Shown here one piece after another: positions 35,134 to 43,668 of a DNA stretch of 64,000 nucleotides (its first letter is position 1; each line of letters starts with the position of its first letter). The notes beneath the pieces are model-generated. The model saw only the letters and a list, made by a program, of their open reading frames with translations, did not search any database and was not told the origin of the DNA. The stretch spans positions 1,488,001 to 1,552,000 of the forward strand of contig JADJAS010000007.1 in NCBI GenBank assembly GCA_016704145.1, in the 5' to 3' direction. The stretch is from Rhodocyclaceae bacterium (lineage in GTDB: Bacteria; Pseudomonadota; Gammaproteobacteria; Burkholderiales; Rhodocyclaceae). The position numbers and the translations under genes were made by a program.

Positions 35134-35600
35134 AGGAAGGCAGGAAAGCGCCGTTCGTCATCGAATGGCGCGATGGTTTCAAGATCAACGTCGCGCAGGT
35201 CGATGAAGAGCATCGCCGGTTGTTTGCGCTGGTCAAGGCGCTCGATTTGCATACGGTCGACCGGACGCTCGAGGATCTGCTCGAATATGTCGTTACCCAC
35301 TTCACCAACGAACAGGCGCTGATGGAGCGCAGCGGCTACCCGGCCTTCGAGCAACACCTGAAGTTGCACGAGGAGTTCGGCAATTACGTCGCCGACTTCC
35401 TCGGCGGCGGCGAGACATGGACGGAGGAACGGGTGCAAGAGCTGCGTCGCTTCCTCAACAAGTGGCTGATCGGCCACATCATGACCCACGACTTGCGCTT
35501 CGGCAAATGGGTCGCCGAGAACGGTCGCCGGGACGCCGCCCCGGTTGGCGGGGCGCCAGCGCCGCGCGGTTTGCTGGCGCGGTTGTTCGGTCTGCGCTAA
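35124..35600 (+). CDS. Bacteriohemerythrin
   Basis: A 158-residue hemerythrin-domain protein, an oxygen-binding non-heme di-iron protein. The full ligand set is visible: His in QVDEEHRRLF, His and Glu in VTHFTNEQALM, two His in EQHLKLHEEF, and His and Asp in GHIMTHDLRF. A basic, proline/alanine-rich tail (about 20 residues) follows. The ATG overlaps the end of cusA by 10 bases, so translation is linked to the efflux pump, an unusual coupling. An AAGGAGG ribosome site inside cusA supports this start. Confidence 0.88.
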   Translation: MAVEEGRKAPFVIEWRDGFKINVAQVDEEHRRLFALVKALDLHTVDRTLEDLLEYVVTHFTNEQALMERSGYPAFEQHLKLHEEFGNYVADFLGGGETWTEERVQELRRFLNKWLIGHIMTHDLRFGKWVAENGRRDAAPVGGAPAPRGLLARLFGLR

Positions 35601-35615
35601 GGCGGCGGCGGGCGC

Positions 35616-37832
35616 TCAGGCCGGGCGCCGGAAACTGGCCAGTTTCCGGCGCAGTTCCTCGATGCCGAAAGGCTTGGGGATGAAGTCGTCCATGCCCGCT
35701 TCGAGACAGATTTCACGGTCGCTGTCGAAGGCGTTGGCGGTCAGGGCGATGATCGAGGGCTGCACCGACAGGTCGAGTTGGCGTATCCGCCGGGTCGCCT
35801 CGATACCGTCCATCATCGGCATCTGCATGTCCATCAGCACGACGTCATAGTCACCGACGCGCATGCGGTCGACGGCCTGCTGGCCGTTCTCGGCGACATC
35901 GGCGCCGATGCCGAGCTTGGCCAGCATGCCGACGGCCAGCTTGCGGTTGATGGCGATGTCGTCGACCACCAGTACCCGCGCATGGCCCGGTGCCGCGTGG
36001 GCGTCGAGCGCGGCGGCCGGCTTGCCGGCGGGCTTGATGCCCGGCTTCAGCTGGACATGGAAACGGAAGGTGGAGCCGCCGCCATCGCGGCTCTCGACCT
36101 CGATGGCCCCGGCCATGGCCTGGCACAGGCGCGCGCAGATGGCCAGGCCGAGGCCGGTGCCGCCGTACTCGCGGGTGGTGGAACTATCGGCCTGGGAGAA
36201 GGCCTTGAACATGCGGCCCAGCCGATCCGGCGGGATGCCGATGCCGGTATCGCGCACCTCGAAAACATAGCGCGACGGGTCGGCCGGCGCTTGGCCACGG
36301 CTGACGTTCACCGTAATGCCGCCGGCATGGGTGAACTTGATCGCGTTTGACAGGAGATTGGACAGGATCTGCCGCAGCCGGGTGCTGTCGCCCTTGACCG
36401 CCTCGGGTAGATCGGCGGCGAGGCAGCCGTCGAGGGAGAGTCCCTTGCGTTCGGCGAGCGGACGGTACAGCGCCAGGGTGCTGTCGATCTCGTCGCGCAA
36501 GGCGAAGTCACGGTCTTCCAGTTCCAGTTTGCCGGCTTCGATCTTGGAAAAATCGAGGATGTCGTTGATCAGCACCAGCAAGGCATCGCCGCTGGCGCGG
36601 ATGGTGGTCAGCTGATCCCGCTGTTCCGAGCCGAGTCCGGAAAGCTCGAGCAGTTCGGTCATGCCGATGATGCCGTTGAGCGGCGTGCGGATCTCGTGGG
36701 ACATGTTGGCGAGAAAACTGCTCTTGGCGCGCGTCGCCGCCTCGGCATCATCGCGCGCTCGGCGCAGCAGTTCCTCGGCGTGGCGCCGCTCGGTGATGTC
36801 GATCGCCGATGCCACCGTCGCCGGCCGGCCGTCGACCATCAGCGAGGCGGCGGAAAACTCCAGCCACTTGGTTTCGCCTGACTTCGCGATCAGCGGCACC
36901 TCGAAACGATCAGGCAATGTGTCGCCGGCCAGACGCGCATCGTGGCGTTGCTGCGAGCTTTCCCGATGGTCGGGATGCATCAATTGCCAGAAGGGCACGT
37001 CGCGCAATTCCTCGAGGCGGTAGCCGGTTAGCCGGATGGCCGCGGGGTTGGCATAGACGTAGCGCTTGTCCTGGATGATGGCGATGGCGGTGGGCGAGGC
37101 CTCCGTCAAGGCCTTGAAGCGTCCTTCGCTTTCCCGCAGATTCTTCAGCATGGCGGCGTTGTCGAAGCGCAGGCGCAGCGACTCCATCAGGGCTTCGTGG
37201 TGATGCCGGGCCGCGCGCAGCAGGATGCCGGTGAACAACAGGGCGACGACGCCGATGATCCAGTAGCCCTCGGCGCCGACGGTGAAGGCGCGCACCACCG
37301 GCGGCGCCATCACCGTCAGGATGAACATCGAGGCCATTCTTCCCTGTGACGCCAGGGTGCTGGAACCGGTGGCGGCGACACCGACCAGCGTCAGGGAAAG
37401 CGTGAGTTGCTGGTGGATCGGGAATTCCGGGTTCCAGAAGACGTAGCCCGCCAGGCCCCAGAGGCCGCCGGTCAACAAGGTGCCGGCCCCCAGCCGATCA
37501 CGCCAGACCTTCGTATTGGCCATCGCCGTCGCCCGCGCCGACGACGCGCGCCGATAGGCCAGGACGACGCCGATGCGCGTCAGCACCGACAGGCCGAGCG
37601 CCACCAGCCAGGCCACCAGCCACGATGCGGGCAAGGCCCGCCACAGCCCGACCGCCACCACGGCCGCCCCGACGAGGTTGCCGATCGCCGCCAGCTGCGC
37701 CTGCCGGTAGAACATGGCGACCGCCGCCGCCACCACCTCGGGGGAAGGCGTGGCGCCGGCTTCCGGCTTGCGGGGCGCCGGCGTCTCTTGCTCGTCGATG
37801 CCGAGATTCATAGCGATGCTATTAGACACCAT
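35616..37832 (-). CDS. Hybrid sensor histidine kinase/response regulator with PAS domain
   Basis: A 738-residue membrane kinase. About six N-terminal helices (residues ~40-210) precede a PAS domain (SEGRFKALTEASPTAIAIIQDKRYVY... to SAIDITERRHAEEL). A HisKA box follows (FLANMSHEIRTPLNGIIGM), then an ATPase domain (NAIKFTHAGG, DTGIGIPPDRLG, GGTGLGLAICAR) and a receiver (VLVVDDIAINR, Asp in VVLMDMQMPMMDG). Signal and output are unknown; no DNA-binding partner is adjacent. MNLGID at 37811 is an alternative start; neither has a clear ribosome site. It is convergent with the hemerythrin gene, 15 bases apart. Confidence 0.88.
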   Translation of the reverse strand: MVSNSIAMNLGIDEQETPAPRKPEAGATPSPEVVAAAVAMFYRQAQLAAIGNLVGAAVVAVGLWRALPASWLVAWLVALGLSVLTRIGVVLAYRRASSARATAMANTKVWRDRLGAGTLLTGGLWGLAGYVFWNPEFPIHQQLTLSLTLVGVAATGSSTLASQGRMASMFILTVMAPPVVRAFTVGAEGYWIIGVVALLFTGILLRAARHHHEALMESLRLRFDNAAMLKNLRESEGRFKALTEASPTAIAIIQDKRYVYANPAAIRLTGYRLEELRDVPFWQLMHPDHRESSQQRHDARLAGDTLPDRFEVPLIAKSGETKWLEFSAASLMVDGRPATVASAIDITERRHAEELLRRARDDAEAATRAKSSFLANMSHEIRTPLNGIIGMTELLELSGLGSEQRDQLTTIRASGDALLVLINDILDFSKIEAGKLELEDRDFALRDEIDSTLALYRPLAERKGLSLDGCLAADLPEAVKGDSTRLRQILSNLLSNAIKFTHAGGITVNVSRGQAPADPSRYVFEVRDTGIGIPPDRLGRMFKAFSQADSSTTREYGGTGLGLAICARLCQAMAGAIEVESRDGGGSTFRFHVQLKPGIKPAGKPAAALDAHAAPGHARVLVVDDIAINRKLAVGMLAKLGIGADVAENGQQAVDRMRVGDYDVVLMDMQMPMMDGIEATRRIRQLDLSVQPSIIALTANAFDSDREICLEAGMDDFIPKPFGIEELRRKLASFRRPA
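35625..35652. terminator. 28-bp perfect palindrome in the 3' end of the hybrid kinase gene, candidate bidirectional terminator
   Basis: GCGCCGGAAACTGG followed directly by its exact complement CCAGTTTCCGGCGC. It lies inside the last dozen codons of the kinase (KLASFRRPA) and 25 bases past the hemerythrin stop, so it can fold in either transcript. No T tract follows. Confidence 0.5.
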
Positions 37833-37927
37833 AGATGCTTATTTACGGCGCCGCGTCGCCGGTCTTGACCGTATTTAACGGCTTCCGGTCGCCGAGGGTC
37901 GATCGCCTCCCCTGGCAGGATCACTGT

Positions 37928-37945
37928 GTTGACGTTAACGTCAAC
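37928..37945. promoter_or_regulatory. 18-bp perfect palindrome upstream of icmF, candidate operator
   Basis: GTTGACGTTAACGTCAAC reads the same on both strands. Its TTGACG also forms a good -35, with CAGAAT 18 bases later (37953-37958) as a possible -10. The form is that of operators of regulators of branched-chain acyl-CoA catabolism such as LiuR (MerR family), which fits the icmF gene downstream; that identification is from memory and needs a motif comparison. Confidence 0.55.
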
Positions 37946-38008
37946 GTAAGAGCAGAATCCCCCGCCTTGGACTAATCTTGCCGAGACGCCTTGCCGGAGA
38001 ACCTGGCC

Positions 38009-41000
38009 ATGACCGACCTTGCCGTTGCCCACAAGCTCGCGCCCTACAAGCCGAAGCACAAGGTGCGCTTCGTCACCGCCGCCTCGCTGTTCGACGGCCA
38101 CGATGCCTCCATCAACATCATGCGGCGCATCCTGCAAGCCACCGGCGTCGAGGTGATCCACCTCGGCCATAACCGTTCGGTGCGGGAAGTGGTGAATGCG
38201 GCACTCCAGGAGGACGCGCAGGGCATCGCCATCACCTCCTACCAGGGCGGCCACATCGAATACTTCAAGTACATGATCGACCTCCTCAGGGCGGGCGGTG
38301 GCGGCGAGATCAAGGTATTCGGCGGCGGCGGCGGTGTCATCGTGCCGGACGAGATCGCCGAGTTGCACGCCTACGGCGTCACCCGCGTCTACTCGCCCGA
38401 GGATGGGGCCATCATGGGCCTGCAGGGCATGATCAATGACGTCGTTGCGACGAGCGACTTCGCGCTGGCTGGCGAAGTCTCGGTCGACGAGCTCAAGGGC
38501 GGCGACCGGCGCAAGCTCGCCCGCGCGATCACGTTGCTGGAAAACGATCCGAACAGCAAGCTGGCCCGGGCGATTCGTGCGGCCGGCGTGCCGCCGACGC
38601 TGACTTTGGGCATCACCGGTACCGGCGGCGCCGGCAAGTCCAGTCTCACCGACGAACTGATCCGCCGCTTCCGCCTCGACCAGGACGACGCGCTCAAGAT
38701 CGCGATCATTTCGATCGACCCGTCGCGCAAGCGCACCGGCGGTGCGCTGCTCGGCGACCGCATCCGCATGAACGCGATCGAACATTCCAACATCTTCATG
38801 CGCTCGCTGGCGACCCGCGACACCGGCAGCGAGATTTCTGCCGCGCTGCCGGAAGCGATCACCGCCTGCAAGCTGGCCGGCTTCGATCTCGTCATCGTCG
38901 AAACCTCGGGTATCGGCCAGGGCGACGCCGCCATCGTGCCGCACGTCGATGCCTCGCTCTACGTGATGACGCCCGAGTTCGGCGCGGCGAGCCAGCTCGA
39001 GAAGATCGACATGCTCGACTTTGCCGACTTCGTCGCCATCAACAAGTTCGACCGGAAGGGAGCCATGGATGCGCTGCGCGACGTCCGCAAGCAGGTCCAG
39101 CGCAACCGGGAACGCTTCAACGAAGCGCCGGACGCCATGCCCGTGTTCGGCACGCAGGCCTCGCGCTTCAACGACGACGGCGTGACCGCGCTCTATCAGG
39201 CCATCGCGGCGCACCTGCAAGCCGGGGGGCTGAAGCTCCAGCGGGGCAAGCTGCCGAAGGTGGAGACGAAGCAGTCGTCGCAGAGCCGGGCGATCGTTCC
39301 GGGCGGCCGCGTGCGCTATCTGGCCGAGATCGCCGAAACCGTGCGCAACCATCACCAGCACACCACCGAACAGTCGAGCATCGCCCGCGAGCGCCAGTCG
39401 CTCAAGACCGCCAAGGTGATCTTCGAGGGCTGCGGCAAGCCGGCTGCGGATTTCGATGAACTGATCGCCTGGAAGGAAAGTCAGCTGTCGCCGCACGCCA
39501 GGAAGCTGCTCGCCATGTGGCCCGACATGCAGCGCGCTTACGCGGGCGACGAGTACGTGGTGAAGATCCGCGACAAGGAGATTCGCACGGCGCTGACCCA
39601 GGAAACGCTTTCCGGCACCAAGATCAGGAAGGTCGTGTTGCCGAAGTGCGAAGACGAGGGCGAGATTCTTTGTTTCCTGTTACGCGAGAACGTGCCGGGC
39701 AGCTTCCCGTTCACCGCCGGGGTGTTTGCCTTCAAGCGCGAGAACGAAGACCCGACACGCATGTTCGCTGGCGAGGGCGACGCCTTTCGCACCAACCGTC
39801 GCTTCAAGAAAGTGTCGGCGGGGATGCCGGCCAAGCGCTTGTCCACCGCCTTCGACTCGGTGACGCTTTACGGCTGCGACCCCGACGAGCGGCCGGACAT
39901 CTACGGCAAGATCGGCAACTCCGGGGTTTCCATCGCCACCCTCGACGACCTCAAGGTGCTCTACGACGGTTTCGATCTCTGCGATCCGGCGACCAGCGTG
40001 TCGATGACCATCAACGGCCCGGCGCCGATCATCCTGGCGATGTTCTTCAACACCGCGATCGACCAGCAGATCGAAAAGTTCCAGGCCGACAACAAGCGCG
40101 AGCCGACCGAGGACGAAGCCGACAAGATCCGCGAATGGACGCTCGCCAGCGTGCGTGGCACGGTGCAGGCCGACATCCTCAAGGAGGACCAGGGCCAGAA
40201 CACCTGCATCTTCAGCACCGAGTTCGCGCTGAAGATGATGGGCGACATCCAGGAATTCTTCGTGCATAACCAGGTGCGCAACTTCTATTCAGTGTCGATC
40301 TCCGGCTACCATATCGCCGAAGCCGGCGCGAACCCGATCTCTCAGCTTGCCTTCACGCTCGCCAACGGCTTCACCTACGTCGAGAGCTACCTCGCGCGCG
40401 GCATGCACATCGACGACTTTGCGCCGAACCTGAGTTTCTTCTTCAGCAATGGCATGGACGCCGAGTACGCGGTAATCGGCCGCGTCGCTCGCCGCATCTG
40501 GGCCGTGGCGATGAAGCACAAGTATGGTGCCAACGAGCGTTCGCAGAAGCTCAAGTACCACGTGCAAACCTCGGGCCGCAGCCTGCACGCGCAGGAGATG
40601 TCCTTCAACGACATCCGCACCACGCTGCAAGCATTGATCGCCGTGTACGACAACTGCAATTCGCTGCACACCAACGCCTATGACGAGGCGATCACCACGC
40701 CCACCGACGAATCGGTGCGCCGCGCCATGGCGATCCAGCTCGTCATCAACCGTGAGTGGGGGCTGGCCAAGAACGAGAACCCGAACCAGGGCGCTTTCAT
40801 CATCGACGAGCTGACGGATCTGGTGGAGGAGGCTGTGCTCAAGGAGTTCGAGGCCATCGCCGATCGCGGCGGCGTGCTCGGCGCCATGGAGACCGGCTAT
40901 CAGCGCGGCAAGATCCAGGAGGAATCGCTCTACTACGAGCACAGGAAGCACGATGGCTCGCACCCGATCATCGGCGTCAACACTTTCCGCAACCCGAACG

Positions 41001-41251
41001 GCGACGTGCCGCAACATGTCGAGCTGGCGCGTTCCACCGAAGAAGAAAAGCAGTCGCAGATCGCGCGCCTGCGCGACTTCCAGGCGAGGCATGCCGCCGC
41101 GTCCGCGCCGATGCTCGCGCGACTCAGGCAGACGGTGATCGACAACGGCAACGTCTTCGCCGTGCTGGTCGATGCGGTGCGCGTCTGTTCGCTCGGCCAG
41201 ATTTCGAGCGCGCTCTACGAAGTCGGCGGCCAGTACCGGCGCAGCATGTGA
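38009..41251 (+). CDS. icmF: IcmF, fused isobutyryl-CoA mutase
   Basis: A 1080-residue adenosylcobalamin enzyme. The N-terminal B12-binding domain has FDGHDASINIMRR. A MeaB-type G-protein chaperone domain starts near residue 200 (GITGTGGAGKSS; NKFD). The C-terminal mutase domain contains GKIGNSGVSIATLDDLKVLY, SVSMTINGPAPIILAMF and VSISGYHIAEAGANPISQLA. It interconverts isobutyryl-CoA and n-butyryl-CoA, and some members act on pivalyl/isovaleryl-CoA. ATG 38009 has GGAGA 8 bases upstream; a TTG at 37991 in frame is less likely. Two REP-like repeat copies are read through: one reverse copy before the G1 loop (GVPPTLTL) and one at ESQLSPHAR. Confidence 0.93.
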   Translation: MTDLAVAHKLAPYKPKHKVRFVTAASLFDGHDASINIMRRILQATGVEVIHLGHNRSVREVVNAALQEDAQGIAITSYQGGHIEYFKYMIDLLRAGGGGEIKVFGGGGGVIVPDEIAELHAYGVTRVYSPEDGAIMGLQGMINDVVATSDFALAGEVSVDELKGGDRRKLARAITLLENDPNSKLARAIRAAGVPPTLTLGITGTGGAGKSSLTDELIRRFRLDQDDALKIAIISIDPSRKRTGGALLGDRIRMNAIEHSNIFMRSLATRDTGSEISAALPEAITACKLAGFDLVIVETSGIGQGDAAIVPHVDASLYVMTPEFGAASQLEKIDMLDFADFVAINKFDRKGAMDALRDVRKQVQRNRERFNEAPDAMPVFGTQASRFNDDGVTALYQAIAAHLQAGGLKLQRGKLPKVETKQSSQSRAIVPGGRVRYLAEIAETVRNHHQHTTEQSSIARERQSLKTAKVIFEGCGKPAADFDELIAWKESQLSPHARKLLAMWPDMQRAYAGDEYVVKIRDKEIRTALTQETLSGTKIRKVVLPKCEDEGEILCFLLRENVPGSFPFTAGVFAFKRENEDPTRMFAGEGDAFRTNRRFKKVSAGMPAKRLSTAFDSVTLYGCDPDERPDIYGKIGNSGVSIATLDDLKVLYDGFDLCDPATSVSMTINGPAPIILAMFFNTAIDQQIEKFQADNKREPTEDEADKIREWTLASVRGTVQADILKEDQGQNTCIFSTEFALKMMGDIQEFFVHNQVRNFYSVSISGYHIAEAGANPISQLAFTLANGFTYVESYLARGMHIDDFAPNLSFFFSNGMDAEYAVIGRVARRIWAVAMKHKYGANERSQKLKYHVQTSGRSLHAQEMSFNDIRTTLQALIAVYDNCNSLHTNAYDEAITTPTDESVRRAMAIQLVINREWGLAKNENPNQGAFIIDELTDLVEEAVLKEFEAIADRGGVLGAMETGYQRGKIQEESLYYEHRKHDGSHPIIGVNTFRNPNGDVPQHVELARSTEEEKQSQIARLRDFQARHAAASAPMLARLRQTVIDNGNVFAVLVDAVRVCSLGQISSALYEVGGQYRRSM
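38583..38607 (-). repeat. REP-like repeat copy inside icmF (reverse)
   Basis: On the minus strand AAAGTCAG then CGTCGGCGGCACGCCGG. It encodes AGVPPTLTL immediately before the P-loop of the G domain. Confidence 0.55.
39477..39500 (+). repeat. REP-like repeat copy inside icmF (forward)
   Basis: AAAGTCAG then CTGTCGCCGCACGCCA, translated in a third frame as ESQLSPHAR in the linker before the mutase domain. Confidence 0.55.
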
Positions 41252-41268
41252 CGACAGGAAACGTGGCG

Positions 41269-41739
41269 ATGAAAGCCTTCCAGGACTACTACCCCGAGAA
41301 CGTGGCCCACTGCTATGGTTGCGGCGCGCTCAACGCTCGCGGCCACCAAATCAAGACCTACTGGGACACCGAGGGGGGCGGTCACGAGACCGTTACTCGC
41401 TTCACCCCCGAGGCTTATCACACGGCCATGCCAGGCTTCGTCTACGGCGGGCTGATTGCGTCCCTCATCGATTGCCACAGCACCGGCACCGCCGCCGCGG
41501 CCATGTATCGCGCCGAAGGACGCGAGATGGACAGCCAACCGCCGCTACGCTTCGTTACGGGTTCGCTCAACGTGAAGTACCTCAAGCCGACGCCGATGGG
41601 ACCGCTGGAAATTCGCGGCCGGGTCAGAGAGATCACCGCGCGCAAGGTCGTCGTCGAATCGACGCTCTACGCCGATGGCGTCGCGACGGTTACCGGCGAG
41701 GTCGTGGCGGTGAAAATGCCGGAGAGCTTCGGTAACTGA
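41269..41739 (+). CDS. PaaI/hotdog-fold thioesterase family protein
   Basis: A 156-residue hotdog-fold protein. CYGCGALNARGHQIKTYW near the start and the helix segment AMPGFVYGGLIASLIDCHSTGTA are family features; the Asp in LIDCHS is where the catalytic acid of this group lies. It probably hydrolyses an acyl-CoA, perhaps one made around IcmF, 17 bases upstream. The start ATG is preceded by GACAGGAAACG. A small GGGGC-cgaca-GCCCC stem at 41741-41755 follows the stop, then a REP-like repeat. Confidence 0.78.
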   Translation: MKAFQDYYPENVAHCYGCGALNARGHQIKTYWDTEGGGHETVTRFTPEAYHTAMPGFVYGGLIASLIDCHSTGTAAAAMYRAEGREMDSQPPLRFVTGSLNVKYLKPTPMGPLEIRGRVREITARKVVVESTLYADGVATVTGEVVAVKMPESFGN

Positions 41740-41756
41740 CGGGGCCGACAGCCCCG

Positions 41757-41781
41757 AAAGTCAGCCGTGGCGGGACGCCGG
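41757..41781 (+). repeat. REP-like repeat, left border of the restriction-modification cassette
   Basis: AAAGTCAGCC then GTGGCGGGACGCCGG. It shares its first 23 bases exactly with the copy at 43103-43127 in the same orientation, on the other side of the two-gene cassette. Confidence 0.75.
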
Positions 41782-42420
41782 CTATCGACCCGGCACCAGC
41801 AGATGCGACTGTGAGTGGTTGGCGTAGGTTGGCCAAGTCGGCGTGTATTCATCCGCTTGGTTACCCCAAGTAGTCCACCCTTCGCGCGGACCGCGCGCAA
41901 ACAGTTCGACGAACGGCCCCGGGCTACAGGCCTCGATGATCTTGTACTGCTCATCTGGCTTGCGGGAGTGTTCGCGCTTCATCGACTTGATGATGTTGAC
42001 CTGGCTCCGTCCTGGCGCCAAGGTCCGGGCGTCCTTGCCGCGAACCCCAAACAGAATGATCTCGGTCGTATTGCGGAAATAGAAGCCGACACCGCGACCA
42101 TCGGGGCCGCCGTCCTTCCTGATCTTGTGCCAGACAATATTGCTCTTGTACTGAAACCCCCAAGCCGCCATGACGCGCAACCCTTCCGGGAGCAGAGCAT
42201 TCGGAACCCAGAGATAGAGGTGCGCAGGTTCGACGCAAATGCTGGTGACGGGAAGGTCGCAAATCGCATCAAGGGTCATCGTGCCATATCGATTCAGCCG
42301 CTTGTGTTCGGGCGCCACCTTTCCCGTCTTGTTCTGAAACTGCCATGGTGGATCCGCGAGCACGGTGTGGAATCGTTGGGTTCCAACCTTCCGAATCAGG
42401 TCGTCCGCCGCACTTCTCAT
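41782..42420 (-). CDS. MT-A70 family DNA adenine-N6 methyltransferase of a type II restriction-modification system
   Basis: A 212-residue methyltransferase. The catalytic DPPW motif is in FHTVLADPPWQFQNKTG near residue 24, and the later FYFRNTTEIILFGVRG and EQYKIIEACSPGPFVELFARGPREGW are conserved in the MT-A70/M.MunI-like group. It would methylate adenine in the recognition site of its partner endonuclease. It overlaps the endonuclease gene by 4 bases. Base composition is visibly less GC-rich than its neighbours and it sits between two direct repeats, suggesting acquisition as a cassette. Confidence 0.85.
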   Translation of the reverse strand: MRSAADDLIRKVGTQRFHTVLADPPWQFQNKTGKVAPEHKRLNRYGTMTLDAICDLPVTSICVEPAHLYLWVPNALLPEGLRVMAAWGFQYKSNIVWHKIRKDGGPDGRGVGFYFRNTTEIILFGVRGKDARTLAPGRSQVNIIKSMKREHSRKPDEQYKIIEACSPGPFVELFARGPREGWTTWGNQADEYTPTWPTYANHSQSHLLVPGR

Positions 42421-43055
42421 TGGGGCCAGTCCTCAATCAATTTGGGTGTAATGCCCAGCACCAGTACCGGGCAGCCGCCGTTTCGGCCAGCCTTGAGCCG
42501 ATAGAGCAGCTTGCCCATCCATGTCGTGCTCGCACCATACTTTGGCATCACGCCGAGCTTCTTGAATACTTCGTTCAGGTCGGCACTGCGGGTCAGGAGA
42601 ACCGCCGCACTGATGATGCCGGCTTCGTGGAATGCGCGGAAGGCATAGAGGTCACGGTCGAATGTCTGGTCCTTGCTGTTCCATTCAAGGTCGAAGGCAA
42701 CGCGGTTCTTCACGAAATCGATCTTGTGTCCGTCCATGAAGTCGTCAAGACGAGTCTCGGTCTTCTCCAATCCCTCTTCGAGGTGCGTTTCAATGGTTAC
42801 GACCAGATCGCCACGAATCCGCGTCTCGAACCATCGCATTGGACGGAATAGTGAAGCGACGTGTTTCGGTATTTGTGACTCATTGCCGCCCTTGGCTACA
42901 ATGTCCGCCGTTGTCAGGCGAAATTTCCCCAATGCTTCAATGAGTTCGGCGAACTCGTTCCGGTATCCAGTGGCCAAGACCTCGGCAGCATGGCGGTAAT
43001 TGTGGACCTCGTAACGTTCGAGGATTTCGGCCGGGAGGTAGTCTGTCAGTGGCAT
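42417..43055 (-). CDS. BglII-family type II restriction endonuclease
   Basis: A 212-residue protein. The segment HKIDFVKNRVAFDLEWNSKDQTFDRDLYAFRAFHEAG (residues ~110-145) is the catalytic core of the BglII endonuclease family, with the D...ExxWNxKD pattern. The recognition sequence cannot be read from the protein. It precedes and overlaps the methyltransferase gene, so both are made from one message. This gene also has lower GC than the surrounding housekeeping genes. Confidence 0.82.
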   Translation of the reverse strand: MPLTDYLPAEILERYEVHNYRHAAEVLATGYRNEFAELIEALGKFRLTTADIVAKGGNESQIPKHVASLFRPMRWFETRIRGDLVVTIETHLEEGLEKTETRLDDFMDGHKIDFVKNRVAFDLEWNSKDQTFDRDLYAFRAFHEAGIISAAVLLTRSADLNEVFKKLGVMPKYGASTTWMGKLLYRLKAGRNGGCPVLVLGITPKLIEDWPQ

Positions 43056-43102
43056 GTCCGAAGAATACCTTCCGGACGCCCTATCGGCAACGCGCAGCCA
43101 AT

Positions 43103-43127
43103 AAAGTCAGCCGTGGCGGGACGCCAC
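43103..43127 (+). repeat. REP-like repeat, right border of the restriction-modification cassette
   Basis: AAAGTCAGCC then GTGGCGGGACGCCAC, with a perfect internal hairpin GTGGCG-gga-CGCCAC. It is a direct repeat of the copy at 41757. Confidence 0.75.
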
Positions 43128-43132
43128 CCCGG

Positions 43133-43621
43133 TCAATACCCGGCGCTGAGTGGGGAGCCGGCTGGCTTCACTGGTGCGGTGGTGGCAGCAGGGGCGGCAG
43201 GAGCTGTCGGGGCTGCGGGCTCGCCCGGTGTCAGCGGCGGTGCCACCGGCGGTGCGGGCGACGCGGGCTGTTCGTCAAGCGCCCGGGCGGCCGTGACAAA
43301 GTACTCGGTCTCGCCGAAGCAGTTGGTCGGGATGAACTTGTGCTGCGCATATGACAACACGATGCGCTTGCCAGCGAGCGCGTTGATCTGGCTGGCAACG
43401 GCAGCGTCGCGCACCGAGAACTCGAAGCGGTCGGGAATGGCCCCGGGCATGGTCACCATGGCGATTTCGCCTTCCCAGGTCTTGCACAGCCAGCCCTTGC
43501 GCGAGAACTTCTGCACGTAACCGGCCCGCTCGCCTTCCGAATAACTCCAGGTCAGGGTCAGCCAGACCCAGCCGATGGCGGCCAGCAGCACGAGGCCGAG
43601 GAACACGAAGAAGGCACGCAT
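43133..43621 (-). CDS. Small membrane-anchored protein with a proline/alanine-rich tail
   Basis: A 162-residue protein with one N-terminal helix (MRAFFVFLGLVLLAAIGWVWLTLTW), a globular part of about 90 residues (SEGERAGYVQKFSRKGWLCKTWEGEIAMV...FEFSVRD...CFGETEYFV) and a tail rich in Pro and Ala. The YVQKFSRKGWLCKTWEGEL-type core is a recognised conserved hypothetical family of Proteobacteria. No function is known. It is 47 bases downstream of the Crp/Fnr gene on the same strand. Its stop lies next to a REP-like repeat. Confidence 0.7.
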   Translation of the reverse strand: MRAFFVFLGLVLLAAIGWVWLTLTWSYSEGERAGYVQKFSRKGWLCKTWEGEIAMVTMPGAIPDRFEFSVRDAAVASQINALAGKRIVLSYAQHKFIPTNCFGETEYFVTAARALDEQPASPAPPVAPPLTPGEPAAPTAPAAPAATTAPVKPAGSPLSAGY

Positions 43622-43668
43622 GTCGTTGACTCCGATGTTGCGGTGCCGCGACTTTACCGCAAGCCGCC

